The notes under the pieces: model-generated
Database searches by the model: none
What the model was told of the DNA's origin: nothing
Seen by the model: only the letters and a program-made list of their open reading frames with translations
Translations under genes and position numbers: made by a program
Assembly: GCA_964030475.1 (NCBI GenBank)
Contig: CAXIPT010000001.1
Coordinates: 4,338,849-4,402,848 of the forward strand
Direction: 5' to 3'
Source: Tethya wilhelma
Taxonomy: Eukaryota; Porifera; Demospongiae; Tethyida; Tethyidae
DNA length: 64,000 bases
Shown: one piece after another, positions 47,379-63,400 of the stretch
Position numbering within the stretch: the stretch's first letter is position 1
Layout of the letters: each line of letters begins with the position of its first letter

Positions 47379-47457
<79 letters not shown>
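47320..47457. repeat. (CA)n/(CCCACA)n microsatellite
   Basis: An impure cccaca section is followed by a pure ca run, within the sequence downstream of the last assembled exon of gene C. Confidence 0.9.
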
Positions 47458-47480
47458 TGTAAGGTCAACACTCCTCATAC

Positions 47481-50531
<3,051 letters not shown>

Positions 50532-50850
50532 TATAGTGCCTGTTTTTGCTGTTCTTTTTGGTTTGCACACCTGACGTGCTGATGCCGAGCTCTATATTGG
50601 TTTAATTTCTCACGCATTTGTATGGTAATACGAGCCACGCCCCAAATCCCAAATAAATGCATTGCGCATGCGCACAAAGTACGTAACGGATCACAAATTT
50701 TTTTGTTTATTAGCCTGTATTATCTATGGTATTACTGTACTATAGCTATTTTACTTTATTGTGTAACATATCATAAAACTTTGTCTTTGAAACTGAACTT
50801 TGATTAATTGTTTATGATTCTCATAAAACTCCTTGTAATGTTACTGAGTG

Positions 50851-51702
50851 TTAGCATTGCAATATTACTCCAGCAACTATACCTACAACTACAATAGTCA
50901 AACCGAGAGAACCAGCAAAAGCCTTGGCACCATCCTCAGTTGTCATTGAATCAACTATGATTTGGTCAGTTGTGGTTGGATCTGTTAGGTCTTCATTAGT
51001 TGTGGTTGGATCTGTCAGGTCTTCATCAGTTGTGCTTGGATCTGTCAGGTCTTCATCAGTTGTGCCTGGATCTGTTGGATGCTCAGGATCTTTGACAAGG
51101 ATTCTCCAACCAAGATTTAAATGAGTGGCACACTGCATAGTAATGATACAAAAACACACAGTCACACTGAAAAATTGGTAATTATTAACAGTAGGTTCAG
51201 CTACCTGTAGTACAATTTATATCAATCCTAATAGTGGACATATATATAAAATTTTAGCTTTGTAGAGTCTACTCCTGATTGCAGAGCTAGAGTCTAAGAC
51301 CAGGCATGGGGGCCTATTAGGAGGTGATAGATCTGGATACATGCATTCTAGCTATTAAACTACTTTCATTAGCCAACTTCCATAAGTTATACCAGTATTA
51401 TTGCTTTAAAAAATGGTTAAATCAGTGAAAAAAGGGAAAGGACTGAGAATTGTATATAGTAATTGGTCATATCAATAGGCTATAAACTTTTAGTCAATCA
51501 TGATACTGATACCTGATAGTAGACTATATCAGGAGTAGTCTCATCTGGGGTCCACTCCAGTACACCTGCATTAGAAGTGTCGCACTGAGATGGATTGGAA
51601 AATTGAAGCAATGGAAGGTACTCATCAAGATCCCTGCAAGTTTGTCTGCTAGTTGTGGCTTGTGGTGACTCTTGAGCCTCACACAAAGGACCAACTGGAG
51701 TG

Positions 51703-51737
<35 letters not shown>

Positions 51738-54001
51738 CTACGTACCTGCTGTAGGTTCATTGTTAGTTGTTATTCCAGCATACACTATTTCATTCTAAAA
51801 TTGAAAATAAAATTTAATTGTTAGAGTCATAAAACATCCAGTGAATTCTTACATCTTGTCTGCCTTCACTGTTTTGCAGTCTTCCCCCAACAATTGAGCT
51901 GGTGATGTAGAAAGGATGGTAAACATCTAGACGTTCAGGGGTGTTCCCTCCTTGAACAAGGAATCTATAAGTTTTATTGCGCTCTACAATTAGCTCAGGA
52001 ATAAGAGTGCCATTGATGTACCAAGCGATACCCCACCCAGCTTGACCTGCACCAAGGAAGGAAACCATATTATGAGGGAATCTTCACAATTCTAAGGGAC
52101 ATTAGGAGTGGAAACTAAACTTTTAACACATTGTAGCTAATTACAACTTAACTAACTAAAATATTATATGGTTGCATAAATTCTTTCAAGCTAATACTAA
52201 AGCACTTTATCACTTTCTACATACACACACACATTGTAAAGTCAACACTCCTCATACCTGTGATAGCCATGTAGCCTCGTTCATTTCCAGAAGGCCCAAT
52301 GGTTGCCACGAATGTGGTGTCAGTTCTGGCAATGATTTGTTCATTGACATAAGGTGGACAAGCACTACAGACCAAGTTTGTACCATTGCACTCATCCACT
52401 GGTGTCCTCCCAAGGAAGATGGGGCCATCTGATGCTGTTTGTGGATCATAGAACACAGCAGTGTGTATTGATTGACTTTATCATAAATTCACAGTAAAAT
52501 TTTGAGCATCCATGTGCACGGTTATGAAAATTTTTTCAAACGAATAACGATCTGCTAATGGCAATGAAACTCCCAAAAAATTAACAAACACAGTGAGAAT
52601 TTCCCATTAATAATTATTATGGTTATGATTACTATGACAGGCCAAGTATGAACTGTCTGTCACCAAAGCACTCCACAATTGCATAACTTACCCTGAGCCC
52701 TGGTAAAATGGCGGAAGGCAGTCTCTCCCAGTCCTCCAATCCCCCACACTATGTACTGGTTCTGGTTAGTGGGATCGATGGTGATGTCACAAGTGGAATC
52801 ACCTAAAGAGAGGAAGAAATGCAGTAATTAAGTAAATTAGCTTGGGATTCAGCACCAGTTTCCTTTCTGTTGATGCTAATTGAGGATATTGTGGCTAAAT
52901 AGNTGGTTGATGGGATTGCTTTATTTAGACTTCAATTATTGCAGACAAAAGCACTTTTTGAGAAAGAGAAAGCACTTTTTGAGAAAGACCATAATGCACG
53001 AATGTATGTATTATGCACATATATATACACAATGTCATACCAATACATTTTTTACTCAGGGAACACAACAGCACACATAACATGAAGGCACAAACCTCGG
53101 CACTCATTGTGACAACTAGCTGTATACATAATACGAAGAGTGTTCATAGCTATTTCAGTAGTATCAACTACGTATGAGTACTATGAGTGCATGAATCAAG
53201 AAAACTAATCACCTAGTTACACCTGAGAGTAGATCATCATCAGTGCAGCTTCTGCATACATAGGCTGAGCTCAGTAGTGTATTTCTAGATAACACACACT
53301 ATACATGGGGTGTGATGATGGGTGCAGTATTGAAGTTAAGCGTCCGGAGAAGCACAAAAGCCTCAAATCTAAGAAACTACAGTGTTTTCAAGATTCTATA
53401 CACATTATTGATTCATAAACGTAAGTACCTTCGATTTTGATTGTGACTTTTGATTCTTGAGATAATTGAGTAACAGACAGACAGACACACACGCAAACTG
53501 ACTACCGTAACCCTCTGCACATACATAGTACGTGCCGAGGCTTAATAATATGTACACCCTACTCACTTGTTGAGAATGATCGGATGAAAGAGACACACTG
53601 CTGTCCATTCCTCACAAACCCATTCACATCAGAGACATCATTTGTACAAGTCCCTCGTGAGTCCAGTATATCAGGACAGGCTCCCACACCAGCACGGCAC
53701 TAGGGGTAGATGGACAGGGAGACAATAGATAATTATAGTTTACTCTACAGTTTGGTCATAGGCACTACTTGCATAACTATACCATGTGGAGCATACGCTT
53801 ATCATGTTATAATGTATTTGGTATAATTGTTTGGATATTCATACCATAATAATTAATACCTGTGTGTAAGCACTTAGATGGTAGTCGACAGCATTAGGCT
53901 CTCCTGTCATTGTGTCCACCCAGGTTATGGTGGGATCAGCTCCAAACATTAGAGTCTGAGTAGTACTGCCGCTGAGTCCAAATCCCATGTACTGGTTGGT
54001 A
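50851..54001 (-). CDS. Skeletor-like protein C': DOMON and cupredoxin-like 3' half, no 5' end
   Basis: Minus-strand exons: 54001-53860 and 53699-53567 (both inside the duplicated block), 52802-52692 (NQYIVWGIGGLGETAFRHF), 52434-52258, 52046-51853 (GWGIAWYINGTLIPELIVER, YHPFYITSS), 51794-51746 (IVYAGITTNNEP), 51694-51513 (VLEWTPDETTPDIVYYQ) and 51132-50851 (CATHLNLGWRI). The C-terminus carries four near-repeats of TDPxTTxEDL, a Thr/Asp-rich stalk, then a hydrophobic end (GSLGLTIVVVGIVAGVILQC) typical of a GPI signal. There is no signal peptide, DM13 or first DOMON exon. Upstream lies an (AC)n tract and then gene B. It probably supplies the 3' half missing from gene C, or represents another allele or paralogue of it. 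Confidence 0.8.
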
Positions 54002-54081
54002 CTGTAAAAATAAAAATTGTGCTTAATTGTATGCTGAAAGTAGCAAAATGTAATACAGACAAAGCATGCACGATAGTTTAC

Positions 54082-54124
<43 letters not shown>
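52904..54124. repeat. Segmental duplication, copy 2, bounded by 'n' at 52903 and an (AC)n tract
   Basis: Near-identical to 48089-49290 at offset 4815. The left edge is exactly the 'n' at 52903 and the right edge is the (AC)n tract at 54086-54124. Beyond that the sequence belongs to the intron of gene B. Such edges suggest mis-assembly or recombination at the repeat. Confidence 0.9.
53093..53550. repeat. Dispersed repeat element, copy 4
   Basis: Same element as at 48278-48735, carried by the segmental duplication rather than inserted independently. Confidence 0.7.
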
Positions 54125-54129
<5 letters not shown>

Positions 54130-54210
54130 ACGATTTTGGTGAACATACTGTGAATACACAAACCATGTTGCAACCACAGAGATCACAAACAATTGGCACC
54201 CAATACTCAC

Positions 54211-56354
54211 CTGCAGTTACTGCTTCATTATCAATTCCTGCATAAACCGTTTCTTGCTGAAGTATGAAACAAATTTCAAGCAGTAATAAGCAAAATAGCA
54301 TATGATAAGTAAATACTCACACTTCTATTTTCAGGAGGATTCTCTAGCCGGCCTCCAGCGATTGAGTTAGTAATGTACAAAGGATGGTAGTTATCAAGAT
54401 CACTGGGATTGTTTCCTCCCTCAATGAGAAAGGTGTACGTTTTACCACGCTCTACAACAAGCTCAGGAATGAGAACACCATTGATGTACCAAGCAATGCC
54501 CCATCCAGCACGGCCTAGGAGAGAAAACGAGTTAAATGTATGTTATTCTTGAGTTGTTCTATAACAGTACACCACTCACCTGTAATGCCCTGGTATCCTC
54601 TTTCGTTTCCTGATGGTCCAATTTGAGCTCGGAACACAGTGTCCTCCCGAGCAATAATGCATTGCTCTGGAAATGGATCGCATGCCACACAGGATAATGA
54701 TTTATCCAAGCATTGATCTTCAATTGTACTTCTTCCCAAGTAAATTGGACGATCACTACCTGTCAGTGAGAGTTACTATGGTAACCAGAGGGAATTAGAA
54801 AACTGACTAATGAGCTGAGCTTACTCTGAGCCCTGGTAAAATGGCGGAATGCAGTCTCTCCCAATCCCCCAATCCCCCACACTATGTACTGGTTCTGGTT
54901 AGTGGGATCGATGGTGATGTCACAAATGGCATCCGCTATTGTGCATCAGGGTCATGTTTGTGTGTGTGTACATGTACAAATGGATAGTTGTTTTCCAATT
55001 AATTATCTTGCATCATGATCAATTATTATTCATGCTGTACATTAAGTCTGCTGCACATCTAGCTAACATTGAAGTGTTATACTATCAAAATAAATATGAA
55101 ACAAAATTAATCTAGCGAGCAATTTTAAACCGTACAACAGACATTATAGATCAAGAAATTTTCAGTGGTTAAATATTTCATCTGTTAAATTTTCGCATAG
55201 TGTGTGGTTCGGTAAATATCACCATACAAAATATGTTTAATTTTTCACCGGTAATGCTCATCAATGAAAATTTCCTAATCTACGGTAATTGTACACACAT
55301 TTACTGTAATGTCTCACATGTTGTGAACGGGCGTGAGAATGAGACACATTGCCTCCCTTCGGACACGAAGCCCTCCACATTAGTGACATCATTAGTACAC
55401 TCTCCACCTGCAATCATGGTGTCCGGACAGGCTCCCGCACCAGCTCGACACTGAAGGGAGAAGAAAGATATGCAGCTACATGTACATAAAATACTACATA
55501 CTACCTATGGTGTGGTCATGTGCCATCACTTTTTAAAGCACTCCCCATTCCTACGCCTATAATTTTTGTGAAATTTTTACTACTTGTTATAATTATTGTG
55601 CTTTGGTATTCGCTAAAACATACTTAGACAATTTACTATCAGGCATGAGTTCTAGTGGGAGATTGCAAAGAATGCTTACACCATTCACCTAGCACTACTG
55701 TTATAGATATTTTATTTCAAACAATTCCTACTATGCACATAGATCCCTTTACCAATTTATTTACATGGCTCCTATACCGCTTACTTGTGTATAACCACTG
55801 AGGTAATAATCGACAGCATTGGGCAGTCCTGTTCCTGAATCAACCCAGGTTATGGTGGGATCAGCTCCCTGCATTAGAGTCTGACTCTCACTGCCACTGA
55901 GTCCAAATCCCATGTACTGGTTGGTACTGGATTTGGCAGATTTCACTAATGAAACTGTTTTATATACATTGGGTATACACTAGTGTGGTAGTCAGCTCAC
56001 CCTGGTGTTAAGGACTGACATCCACACAGTCTGAAATCCATTCGAGAGTTTTCAGTGTTCACCCTCCAAGAGAGCTGCAGTGTCTCATGGAGGGGGATAC
56101 AGTTGAAGTTATCAGGAGTAGGAATTGGAGTATCACCACCCTATACAAACAACACACAACCAATGAATAGAAAGAAGCATAACTTCATTACCGAACAGCT
56201 GATACACACACACACACACACACACACACAATTGCTAAGATAAGTATAGAGCGAGCATTTATAGACTCTATATAAAAAACCACTCACCTGAACTTCGTTT
56301 AAACACAGCAAATGTTATGATAAAGATCAAGCTACTCAGTCTTCCAAGATTCAT
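54211..56354 (-). CDS. Skeletor-like protein B: DOMON and cupredoxin-like domain without DM13, 3' end missing
   Basis: A putative signal peptide exon is 56354-56288 (MNLGRLSSLIFIITFAVFKR). DOMON exons are 56140-56001 (LHETLQLSWRVNTENSRMDF), 55926-55787 (NQYMGFGLSGSESQTLMQG), 55450-55318, 54935-54825 and 54759-54580. The cupredoxin-like part is 54514-54321 (GWGIAWYINGVLIPELVVER) and 54256-54211 (ETVYAGIDNEAVTA). No DM13 exon is found between signal peptide and DOMON. The signal exon ends in phase 1 but the first DOMON exon needs phase 0, so a micro-exon or another donor is required, or the N-terminus is broken. The last two expected exons (LCE...YYQ and CATHLNLGW) are absent; the sequence passes through an (AC)n tract into the duplicated C' block. 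Confidence 0.75.
55000..55310. other. Long AT-rich intron segment of gene B
   Basis: No coding exon is seen. Parts such as ggttaaatatttcatctgtt and aatatgtttaatttttcacc resemble the AT-rich element in the receptor intron near 35000-35170. A diverged copy is possible but the ends are not clear. Confidence 0.35.
56202..56229. repeat. (AC)n microsatellite in intron 1 of gene B
   Basis: A short pure ac run between the signal peptide exon and the first DOMON exon, where the DM13 exons would be expected. Confidence 0.9.
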
Positions 56355-56456
56355 TTTACTTCGTTTTCTTGACTTGGATGTGGGCGGGGCCAGTAACTAA
56401 ATTACTAGAATATTCAGATTGATTTTTTTTAAATAATGGTTGCAATTTACAAAAAA

Positions 56457-59400
56457 TTAATGAGAAAGTATGAAAAAATTTATAGCTATGCAAAGGAGTC
56501 CAAAGACTAACAATGTCTTATAATTTGCGTGAGATGCAACAGCATGAGAATTATCACCAAGTAGAGTTGTAGTATCATCAGCAGATTGAGTAGTAACATT
56601 TTTAGTCTCCTCATCCATGACCAATATTTTCCAGCCAAGATTGAGATGGGTGGCGCACTGCAGGGTAAAAGAAATTAATGGCAATTAAGTGTTATGATCT
56701 TCACTGATCGTTGTACATGCCAATTGTAAACTGAGTACCTGATAGAAGACAACATCTGGTGTGTTCTCATCAGGGGTCCACTCAATTCTACCAGGCTGGC
56801 CGGAATTAGTTCTGCATGAACCTGACAATCGGAGTGAGTCCGTGTACAGGCCCAAATCAAAGCAGTTTTGTCGCAGCACTTCAGACTGTACAGTCTCTAC
56901 AAGCTTGCACAGTGAACCCACTAAAAAATATCAAAATAAATAATAATGGCTGAGATTTGCATCTAAGGTGATATAGTATGACTTAATACCTCCTGTTTCT
57001 GTGCCATTTTCATCAAAACCAGAGAACACATTCTCACTCTAGAAGACCAATGAAAGCAAGTATGATTAATACTGAGAGTGCATGGAAAGACACACAATCC
57101 AACTGGCTTACGTACTGCTTGAACTCCAGGAGAGTTTTGCAGCCTGCCTCCACCAATAGAATCAGTGATATAGAAAGGATGGTAGTTACTTAAGTCATTG
57201 GGATTGTCTCCTCCCTCGATGAGAAAGGTATAGGTCTGGCCACGCTCCACAACAAGCTCAGGAATGAGTGTGCCATTGATGTACCAAGCAATGCCCCATC
57301 CAGCACGTCCTACATAATAAAATGGCTGATTACATAATATTATTGTAATAGTCCGTTTATGATCATCTAATACCTGTGATCCCCATGTAACCTCTTTCAT
57401 TTCCAGAAGGCCCAATTCTAACTTGAAATGTAGTACTCTCTCTAGCAATGATTTGTTCATTTTCAAAAGGCTGGCAGCTTCTACACACCAGATCAACACC
57501 TTGACATTCATCTCGGGGAGTTCTTCCCAGGTGAATAGGATCATCAGTAGCTGTGTGCATGGATAATGTCCATTCAAGTTATTATATATAGGTCAGTTTC
57601 TTTAGTAGGAAAAAATAAACTATCTATCTGTGAATTTCATACGTTCAGCTCTAGTAAAGTGTTTGAAAGCAGTCTCTCCCAGTCCTCCAATTCCCCACAC
57701 TATGTACTGGTTCTCATTTGTAGGGTCAATAGGGATATCACATGAGTCAGCTGAAGGGGACCAGGAATAGTATCAATAAAACATGAGTTTATTACTAGAC
57801 TCAATAACTGAGCATACATGCTGAGAGTGGTTTGGTGAAGGAGACACACTGCTGTCCTTCAGAAGTAAACCCAGTCACATCAGAGACATCATTTGTACAA
57901 GTCCCTCGTGAGTCCAGTGTATCAGGACAGGCTCCCACACCAGCACGGCACTGAGAAAACATTCATTATTATTATAATAATTATATTTTTATCATGATTG
58001 CAATGTTTTAACATAGATGTGCACGTATACATACCTGTGTGTAATCACTGAGATAATAATCGACAGCATTAGGCTCTCCTGTCATTGTGTCCACCCAGGT
58101 TATGGTGGGATCAGCTCCAAACATTAGAGTCTGACTCTCACTGCCACTGAGTCCAAATCCCATGTACTGGTTAGTGCTGGATGAAACAGAATAAAGTGAC
58201 TATCGGTATTAGTCTAACCATATGCAAGCATTATGCCATAGTACAATGGAACGTCAACTAGTCTACTCACTTTAGATCCACTGATTGGCAGCCACACATC
58301 TTGTAGCGGATTTGAGACCTGTTCTGGTCTATCTTCCACGACAGCTGGAGTGTCTCGTGCAATGGGATACAGTTGTCAAACTCAGGAGCATTGAACAGTA
58401 GACCACCACTACCGTCACTCTGAGAAATGAAGTTAATGTACATAGCATAAATGATTACTAACTTAAGCTAATTTTAGTTTTGTAAACTTACAATTACTGC
58501 ACATGGCTGTATTCCATCATTTGCCTGACATTGTAAAAAGTGAAAACAATTAGTGATTAGCAAGTATGACTCAACATGCAGGAATGTACTATATAAGTTT
58601 TACAAAGGTATTCCTTGGAATCTCAATCTGCCCAAAAATCACTCGAGCTTGTCTGCACCACACTGTAAGATTCCCAATATCACAGGCGGACATTCCCTCA
58701 GGAAGAGTCAACAAAATCCCTTCATTTGAGAACCGACGTCTTTGGAACCGTCCTTGAGCACTAGAAGAAGGAAAATGCACGAGTAACATAGTTAAGAACA
58801 TTTCCATGTGTAGCTATGTTGATGGATGATTCACTTACTCTCCAAATGTCTGTGATAGAAGAGGAATAACAGTTCCCCCTCCAATAGGATCAACAGGGAC
58901 ACCAGGAGCATAAGAATACAGCACAGTGTCTATATGTATACATGACATTGTAACAAGAAAAAAATATTCAAGTTAATGGTCTTGCTTAATAATTATAATT
59001 GGGAGGGCTCAGGCTATTTCTGGCTTGAAGCTTGATGCTCCATCTATACCTGGTCCTTGTCCATCATAGTTGAAGTTCTCAATGTAAACAGTTTTGGAAT
59101 CAAGAATGTGTAGAGTACCAGACACATCATGTTCTAAAGTTTCAATGGTTCCAACTACAGCTGATCCCTGTAACAATGATTAATACAATGATGATAAATG
59201 CTCAGGAAATATTGCCAGCATCCTTTATTATAGAGGCTGTTACTTACAATAGCTGCACATGGTTCAGTTCCATTGTTCACCTGTATCAATTGAAAAGTTT
59301 GTTTTCAGTGATGTGGTGAGTAGTGTCTAGTGGGTCATACAGTATGCTTTACAATGTTAACAGTTTAGAAGCTGAAAGCATAATATTATTATAACAATAA

Positions 59401-60550
59401 AGCATTGTAAGATTGGATGTGACCTATTCCAATCTCTATACCTACAGATCTACACTTTATGGCTTACAAAAGTGCTTCTTGGAACTTCAATTTGTCCAAA
59501 TATAACCCTGGCTGCTCGGCACCAAACAGTCAGTGCAGCTATATCACAGGTATTCATTCCATCAGGGAGAGTCACTCGAATATTCACATTAGTGTAACGT
59601 TGCCTTAGAAACCTTCCTTCGTCACTAAAGAAGATAACACATTGTATGATATTGTGATGATGCAATGCTGTAACTGGATTGTCTATTCTTGATACCGTAT
59701 AGCGGGTAAATTTGGAGAGCTTAAAATTTAGTGAAATTGCATTTAAGTGTGATTGGCGACTTGATTTAATTCTGCACACTGCATTGTTATAATTATGCAT
59801 GTGTATGCATTTAAACTATTAGGCTATTTTTAATTTGGTGATTTGCAGAATAATTCGCCAATTCGCCAAATTTACCCGCTATACGGTAGTTAGTGAACCT
59901 TACTCTGCAATTTGTTGGTCAGCTGGCAATGGAATGACAACACCCCCACCATTTGGATCTACAGTCACTCCAGGAGCATAATAGTACAATACAGTATCTG
60001 TACAACAATGAAAATGTGCACGAACCGATATAGCAGCTGACACATTAATGTCATTGAATTTGTGCATGGAAATATCATTGAGATCAATAGCTGGGACTCT
60101 AAAATATAGTCAGCATCCAAACCAGATCTCCGAGGCATGCAAGGTAAATAATACATGACCAGTATATTCTTCCCGACAGGATAGAGTATGGCATACATCT
60201 ATACATGTATTTGTGTATCTTTCCTATGCACCTGGGCCTTGTCCATCATAGTTGAAATTCTCCAAGAAGATAGTTTTTGAATCCAAAATATGCACTGAAC
60301 CTGCAACATCATGTTCCAATGTTGTAAAATCTCCAACCTCACCTCGTTCAATCAAGGTCTGAGCTGCAGCTATGGAAAATCAAAGTATCCAATGTCATAA
60401 TACAGTCAAATTGCAAACTGACTTAGTACAAATAATTATTATCAAAGAAAAATAAAGTATTCACTATTCAATATGATTACCTGCAGCTACAGCAATTGCA
60501 AGAAGTAAGGTAAGAAGTAATGATCCTGATTCTGTAAAGGTTGATGGCAT
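56457..60550 (-). CDS. Skeletor-like protein A: two DM13 domains, DOMON and cupredoxin-like domain, complete
   Basis: The signal peptide exon is 60550-60481 (SGSLLLTLLLAIAVAA). DM13 module 1 has exons 60369-60232, 59997-59904, 59624-59468 and 59280-59248; module 2 has 59167-59050, 58929-58839, 58760-58604 and 58524-58492. DOMON exons are 58419-58271, 58176-58035, 57950-57818, 57750-57645 and 57550-57374. Cupredoxin-like exons are 57309-57116, 57038-56990, 56920-56739 and 56657-56457. Motifs include LENFNYDGQGP, CDIAALTVWCRAARVIFG, NQYMGFGLSGSESQTLMFG, YHPFYITDS and CATHLNLGWKILV. It ends in YKTLLVFGLLCIAINFFILSH, a GPI-type hydrophobic end. This is the only member of the cluster whose exons all read through in consistent phase, so it is the best template for the others. 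Extracellular, surface-anchored location is inferred. Confidence 0.88.
59694..59888. mobile_element. MITE with taccgtatagcgggtaaatt terminal inverted repeats
   Basis: taccgtatagcgggtaaatt at about 59694 is mirrored by aatttacccgctatacggta at about 59869-59888. The ~155-bp interior is non-coding. The ends share taccgtatag with the element at 16169-16391. It lies in an intron of gene A. Confidence 0.85.
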
Positions 60551-62540
60551 CTTTGTTTCCTTTTTAGCAAAGTATAGAGATGAAGATTTAGTTTCAGCCT
60601 ATTTATAGGCTCCGCTGATGCACAAAGCCATCATTGCCAATGGCTGCACGAGCTGTAATTAACCACAGGGTCAAAGGTCATCCGGAACGTGACATCTTGA
60701 TTGGGTTTGCATGCAGATTATACAGGGTAACAATTACATTGTTACAATGCATGTGACAGTGAGTGTTCATTGTTGTGCAACATCATGCAGTGCAAGAGAG
60801 GATCATGCATGGCCATCAAACAATAAGATCCATTGTTTGTTGCAGCATGGTGTTTTCTTGAATAGATGGGGGTAGTTTTACTTTTTGAATGTGGACCGTC
60901 TACACTTTTGAAGACTCTTCAAAAGTGTGGGTCAGTGACTAGCTGACTCAATACTCAGTGCCTAAAATTAATATAGTAATGTCAAGAGTCAATAAAAGCT
61001 ATATGACAGCTTTCTAGCTTTTGAGACCGAATCATTCCCAGAGTAAGTACATGCAGTAGATTTATTTCCAGATGTTGCTCAGCTACAACATGGTCACGTT
61101 AGCCTCTACTAATGACAAATGAATCAAGAATAGAATACCACCAAGATGGTTCAGGCTGACAGTGAGCATGGTTGCCATGACACTACAGCTAGTCTTCAGT
61201 AATATTGCATGCTGTATACATGTGCTGTGCATGCCCCAGTGTGTTGTGTGTTTGGTATGTCTTCAACGATATCACTCCCAACATGTATCTCTGAGTGTGT
61301 CTATGTGCACATAGTTGTAGACAGGGAATACAAAGCCCAATGCTTCAGTTTAGATTTCCTAATTGTGCAGTATGTACAAAGATGGAAATTTGGTCATGCT
61401 TCCATAAGGATACAGGACATAAACTGGATACTAATTTTACCACAGAAGAGGAAAAAGATTAGCAAACCCAAACAAACTGAACACATGAAGCCCACACTAT
61501 GTACACAACACATGTCTGTGGTATAATTAGCTATAGAAAGTTGTTATGGAAACTTAAAAGTGATGCCAACATGCAGGCCAGAGCTGTCTATTATTCTTGG
61601 CTGCTATAAACTATTCAGTGCTGCAGCTGATTCATACACTATACATGCATAAATTTAGTTAACTAGGTCAACGACTCCACATAAATTAGCTAATGATTAT
61701 TACAATTGACACACAATTCCCAGTACGGTAGTACTGGGTACACAGGAATGGCACGGATGGCCCATTAGCGCAATACAAATATTCACGCGAATAACTCTGC
61801 AAAAACTGAGCGCTTGGCACTAAAAGGCTTCTTAAGCTACTATTTAGCCTTTTCTCTTTTTAATGAGCTCAAAAACATGGCCTAAAACCATCGCTAAAGT
61901 AACAAACACACATATGCCAAACCTCCAATTTTCTCCATCTTCTTCTTATTCTTCTTCTTCTTCTTCTTCTTCTTCTTCTTCTTCTTCTTCTTTTTCTATC
62001 TTGGCTCAACTTTTCTCAGAGACTATTCACTTTTAGAAGCTGATTCTTGAACGAACGAACTTGGTTTCTTCCGGTACAGTCGCTTTTGCCATCGGTTTTT
62101 AGCGCCTCTCATTGAGTAGCTAGATACAAGGCGAAAAGCGCCTCCTCCATATGGCCGCCATTAATTTCTACACTTATGCATAATTCATTAGCTTCTAGAA
62201 AATTCGAATTGACGACCCTTTCCACACACAAAAGTGTGCGTTATTTGGAATTAAATGCACTGAAGTTGCCTGGAACTATTTTGTGATACCTGGTTGCTCT
62301 TCTTAAGAGATGAATCAGGACTTTGATTATCATAACATATAGAAAGACAAGTAAATCTTATGATACAGCTCCTGCCTCCAAATGACTGAGATGTGTGTTT
62401 CACTTCAGTATCAAGCAGGCTACACAACTTGTGACTTCAGTCAAGTACCAGCTCAGCAGCCCACCGCTGGCTCAGTGAGTCTGGTTTGCCAGACTACTAG
62501 CTCAGTAGCTAGCTACACACACCAACTCAAATGTAATTTG
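60551..62540. other. Intergenic stretch upstream of gene A, no gene recognised
   Basis: The first ~200 bp should hold the promoter of gene A. The rest has only short open frames without family resemblance. A (TTC)n run lies near 61943-61992. A stretch near 62405-62515 repeats agctcag and ctcagtagctag. Confidence 0.5.
61943..61992. repeat. (TTC)n microsatellite
   Basis: Trinucleotide ttc repeated about 16 times with minor interruptions at both ends. Confidence 0.9.
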
Positions 62541-62552
62541 TAGAATTGTGGA

Positions 62553-62829
62553 AAAATGAGAACAAACAAGTATAAAAAACATTGGAAATGTAATGAGACA
62601 CAGGAATGGTTAAATCGTAAAAAGAACGCAAACAAGATGGAATGGCTGTTAGAGTGTAAGGAATTCTTCCTGTGGGCAAAATGAGAGACTCAGTAAGGAG
62701 ATTGTTAAATGCAGCCCATACAGGAAGAATTCTACACACTCTAACAGCCATTCCATCTTGTTTGCGTTCTTTTTACGATTTAACCATTCCTGTGTCTCAT
62801 TACATTTCCAATGTTTTTTATACTTGTTA
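62553..62829. mobile_element. Near-perfect foldback element, ~110-bp arms
   Basis: The arm 62560-62670 (acaagtataaaaaacattgg through ggctgttagagtgt and gaattcttcctgt) is repeated in reverse complement at 62720-62829 with only small gaps. About 45 bp separate the arms. The short open frames here are palindrome artefacts. Confidence 0.85.
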
Positions 62830-62921
62830 CCATTAGACTGCTCGTGAAAATCTACTCCAGGTTGTGCAAACATCCAGCCCCAACCCCTTTTTGTAATGCT
62901 TTCTGGCACGATTAAAGGGTG

Positions 62922-63400
62922 TGTCCGAAATAATCAATAGTCAGCCCAAAAAATCACATCACGGACGGCAGCTCAAAACAACCTAGAAACAACAAAACAA
63001 CCTTAGCAGATACTATGCCAGTAGCCTTGTAGGGTGCGATCAAATTAAACAATTGTCAGAATATTATATACAGCAATATCAAATTACACACAGAAGTTTA
63101 CAATAAATTTCTTTCAATGATTATGCACTCAAACTTGCTTGCTTACACATCTAAGTGCCTAAAACCAGTGAAAACGCTAACAATTAATGTTTGACAATCG
63201 ATTGTTTGACCTCAATGATATGATGGTTTCATTTAAGACACTACTGCCTGCAATCAGCTCCTCTCTTGGAATATTAATAGCAAGAGAACTGAACTTTCTG
63301 ATCTCCAGATTGGGTAGCTTTACCACAAGTTTACAGGTTGTTTTGAGCTGCCGTCTGTGATGTGATTTTTTGGGCCGACTATTGATTATTTCGAATCCCA
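62922..63400. mobile_element. MITE-like element with ~63-bp terminal inverted repeats
   Basis: cgaaataatcaatagtc followed by cccaaaaaatcacatcac and the gacggcagctcaaaacaacc region at 62929-62990 is matched in reverse complement at 63336-63397 with about three differences. The interior ~345 bp has no coding signal. Confidence 0.85.

Noticed and set aside
61209..61526. 105-codon plus-strand frame
   Set aside because: No domain, no neighbouring exons, and composition like the surrounding non-coding DNA.
62527..62909. 86-codon minus-strand frame beginning MPESITKRGWGWMF
   Set aside because: Most of it runs through a palindromic foldback; no family recognised and no splice context.
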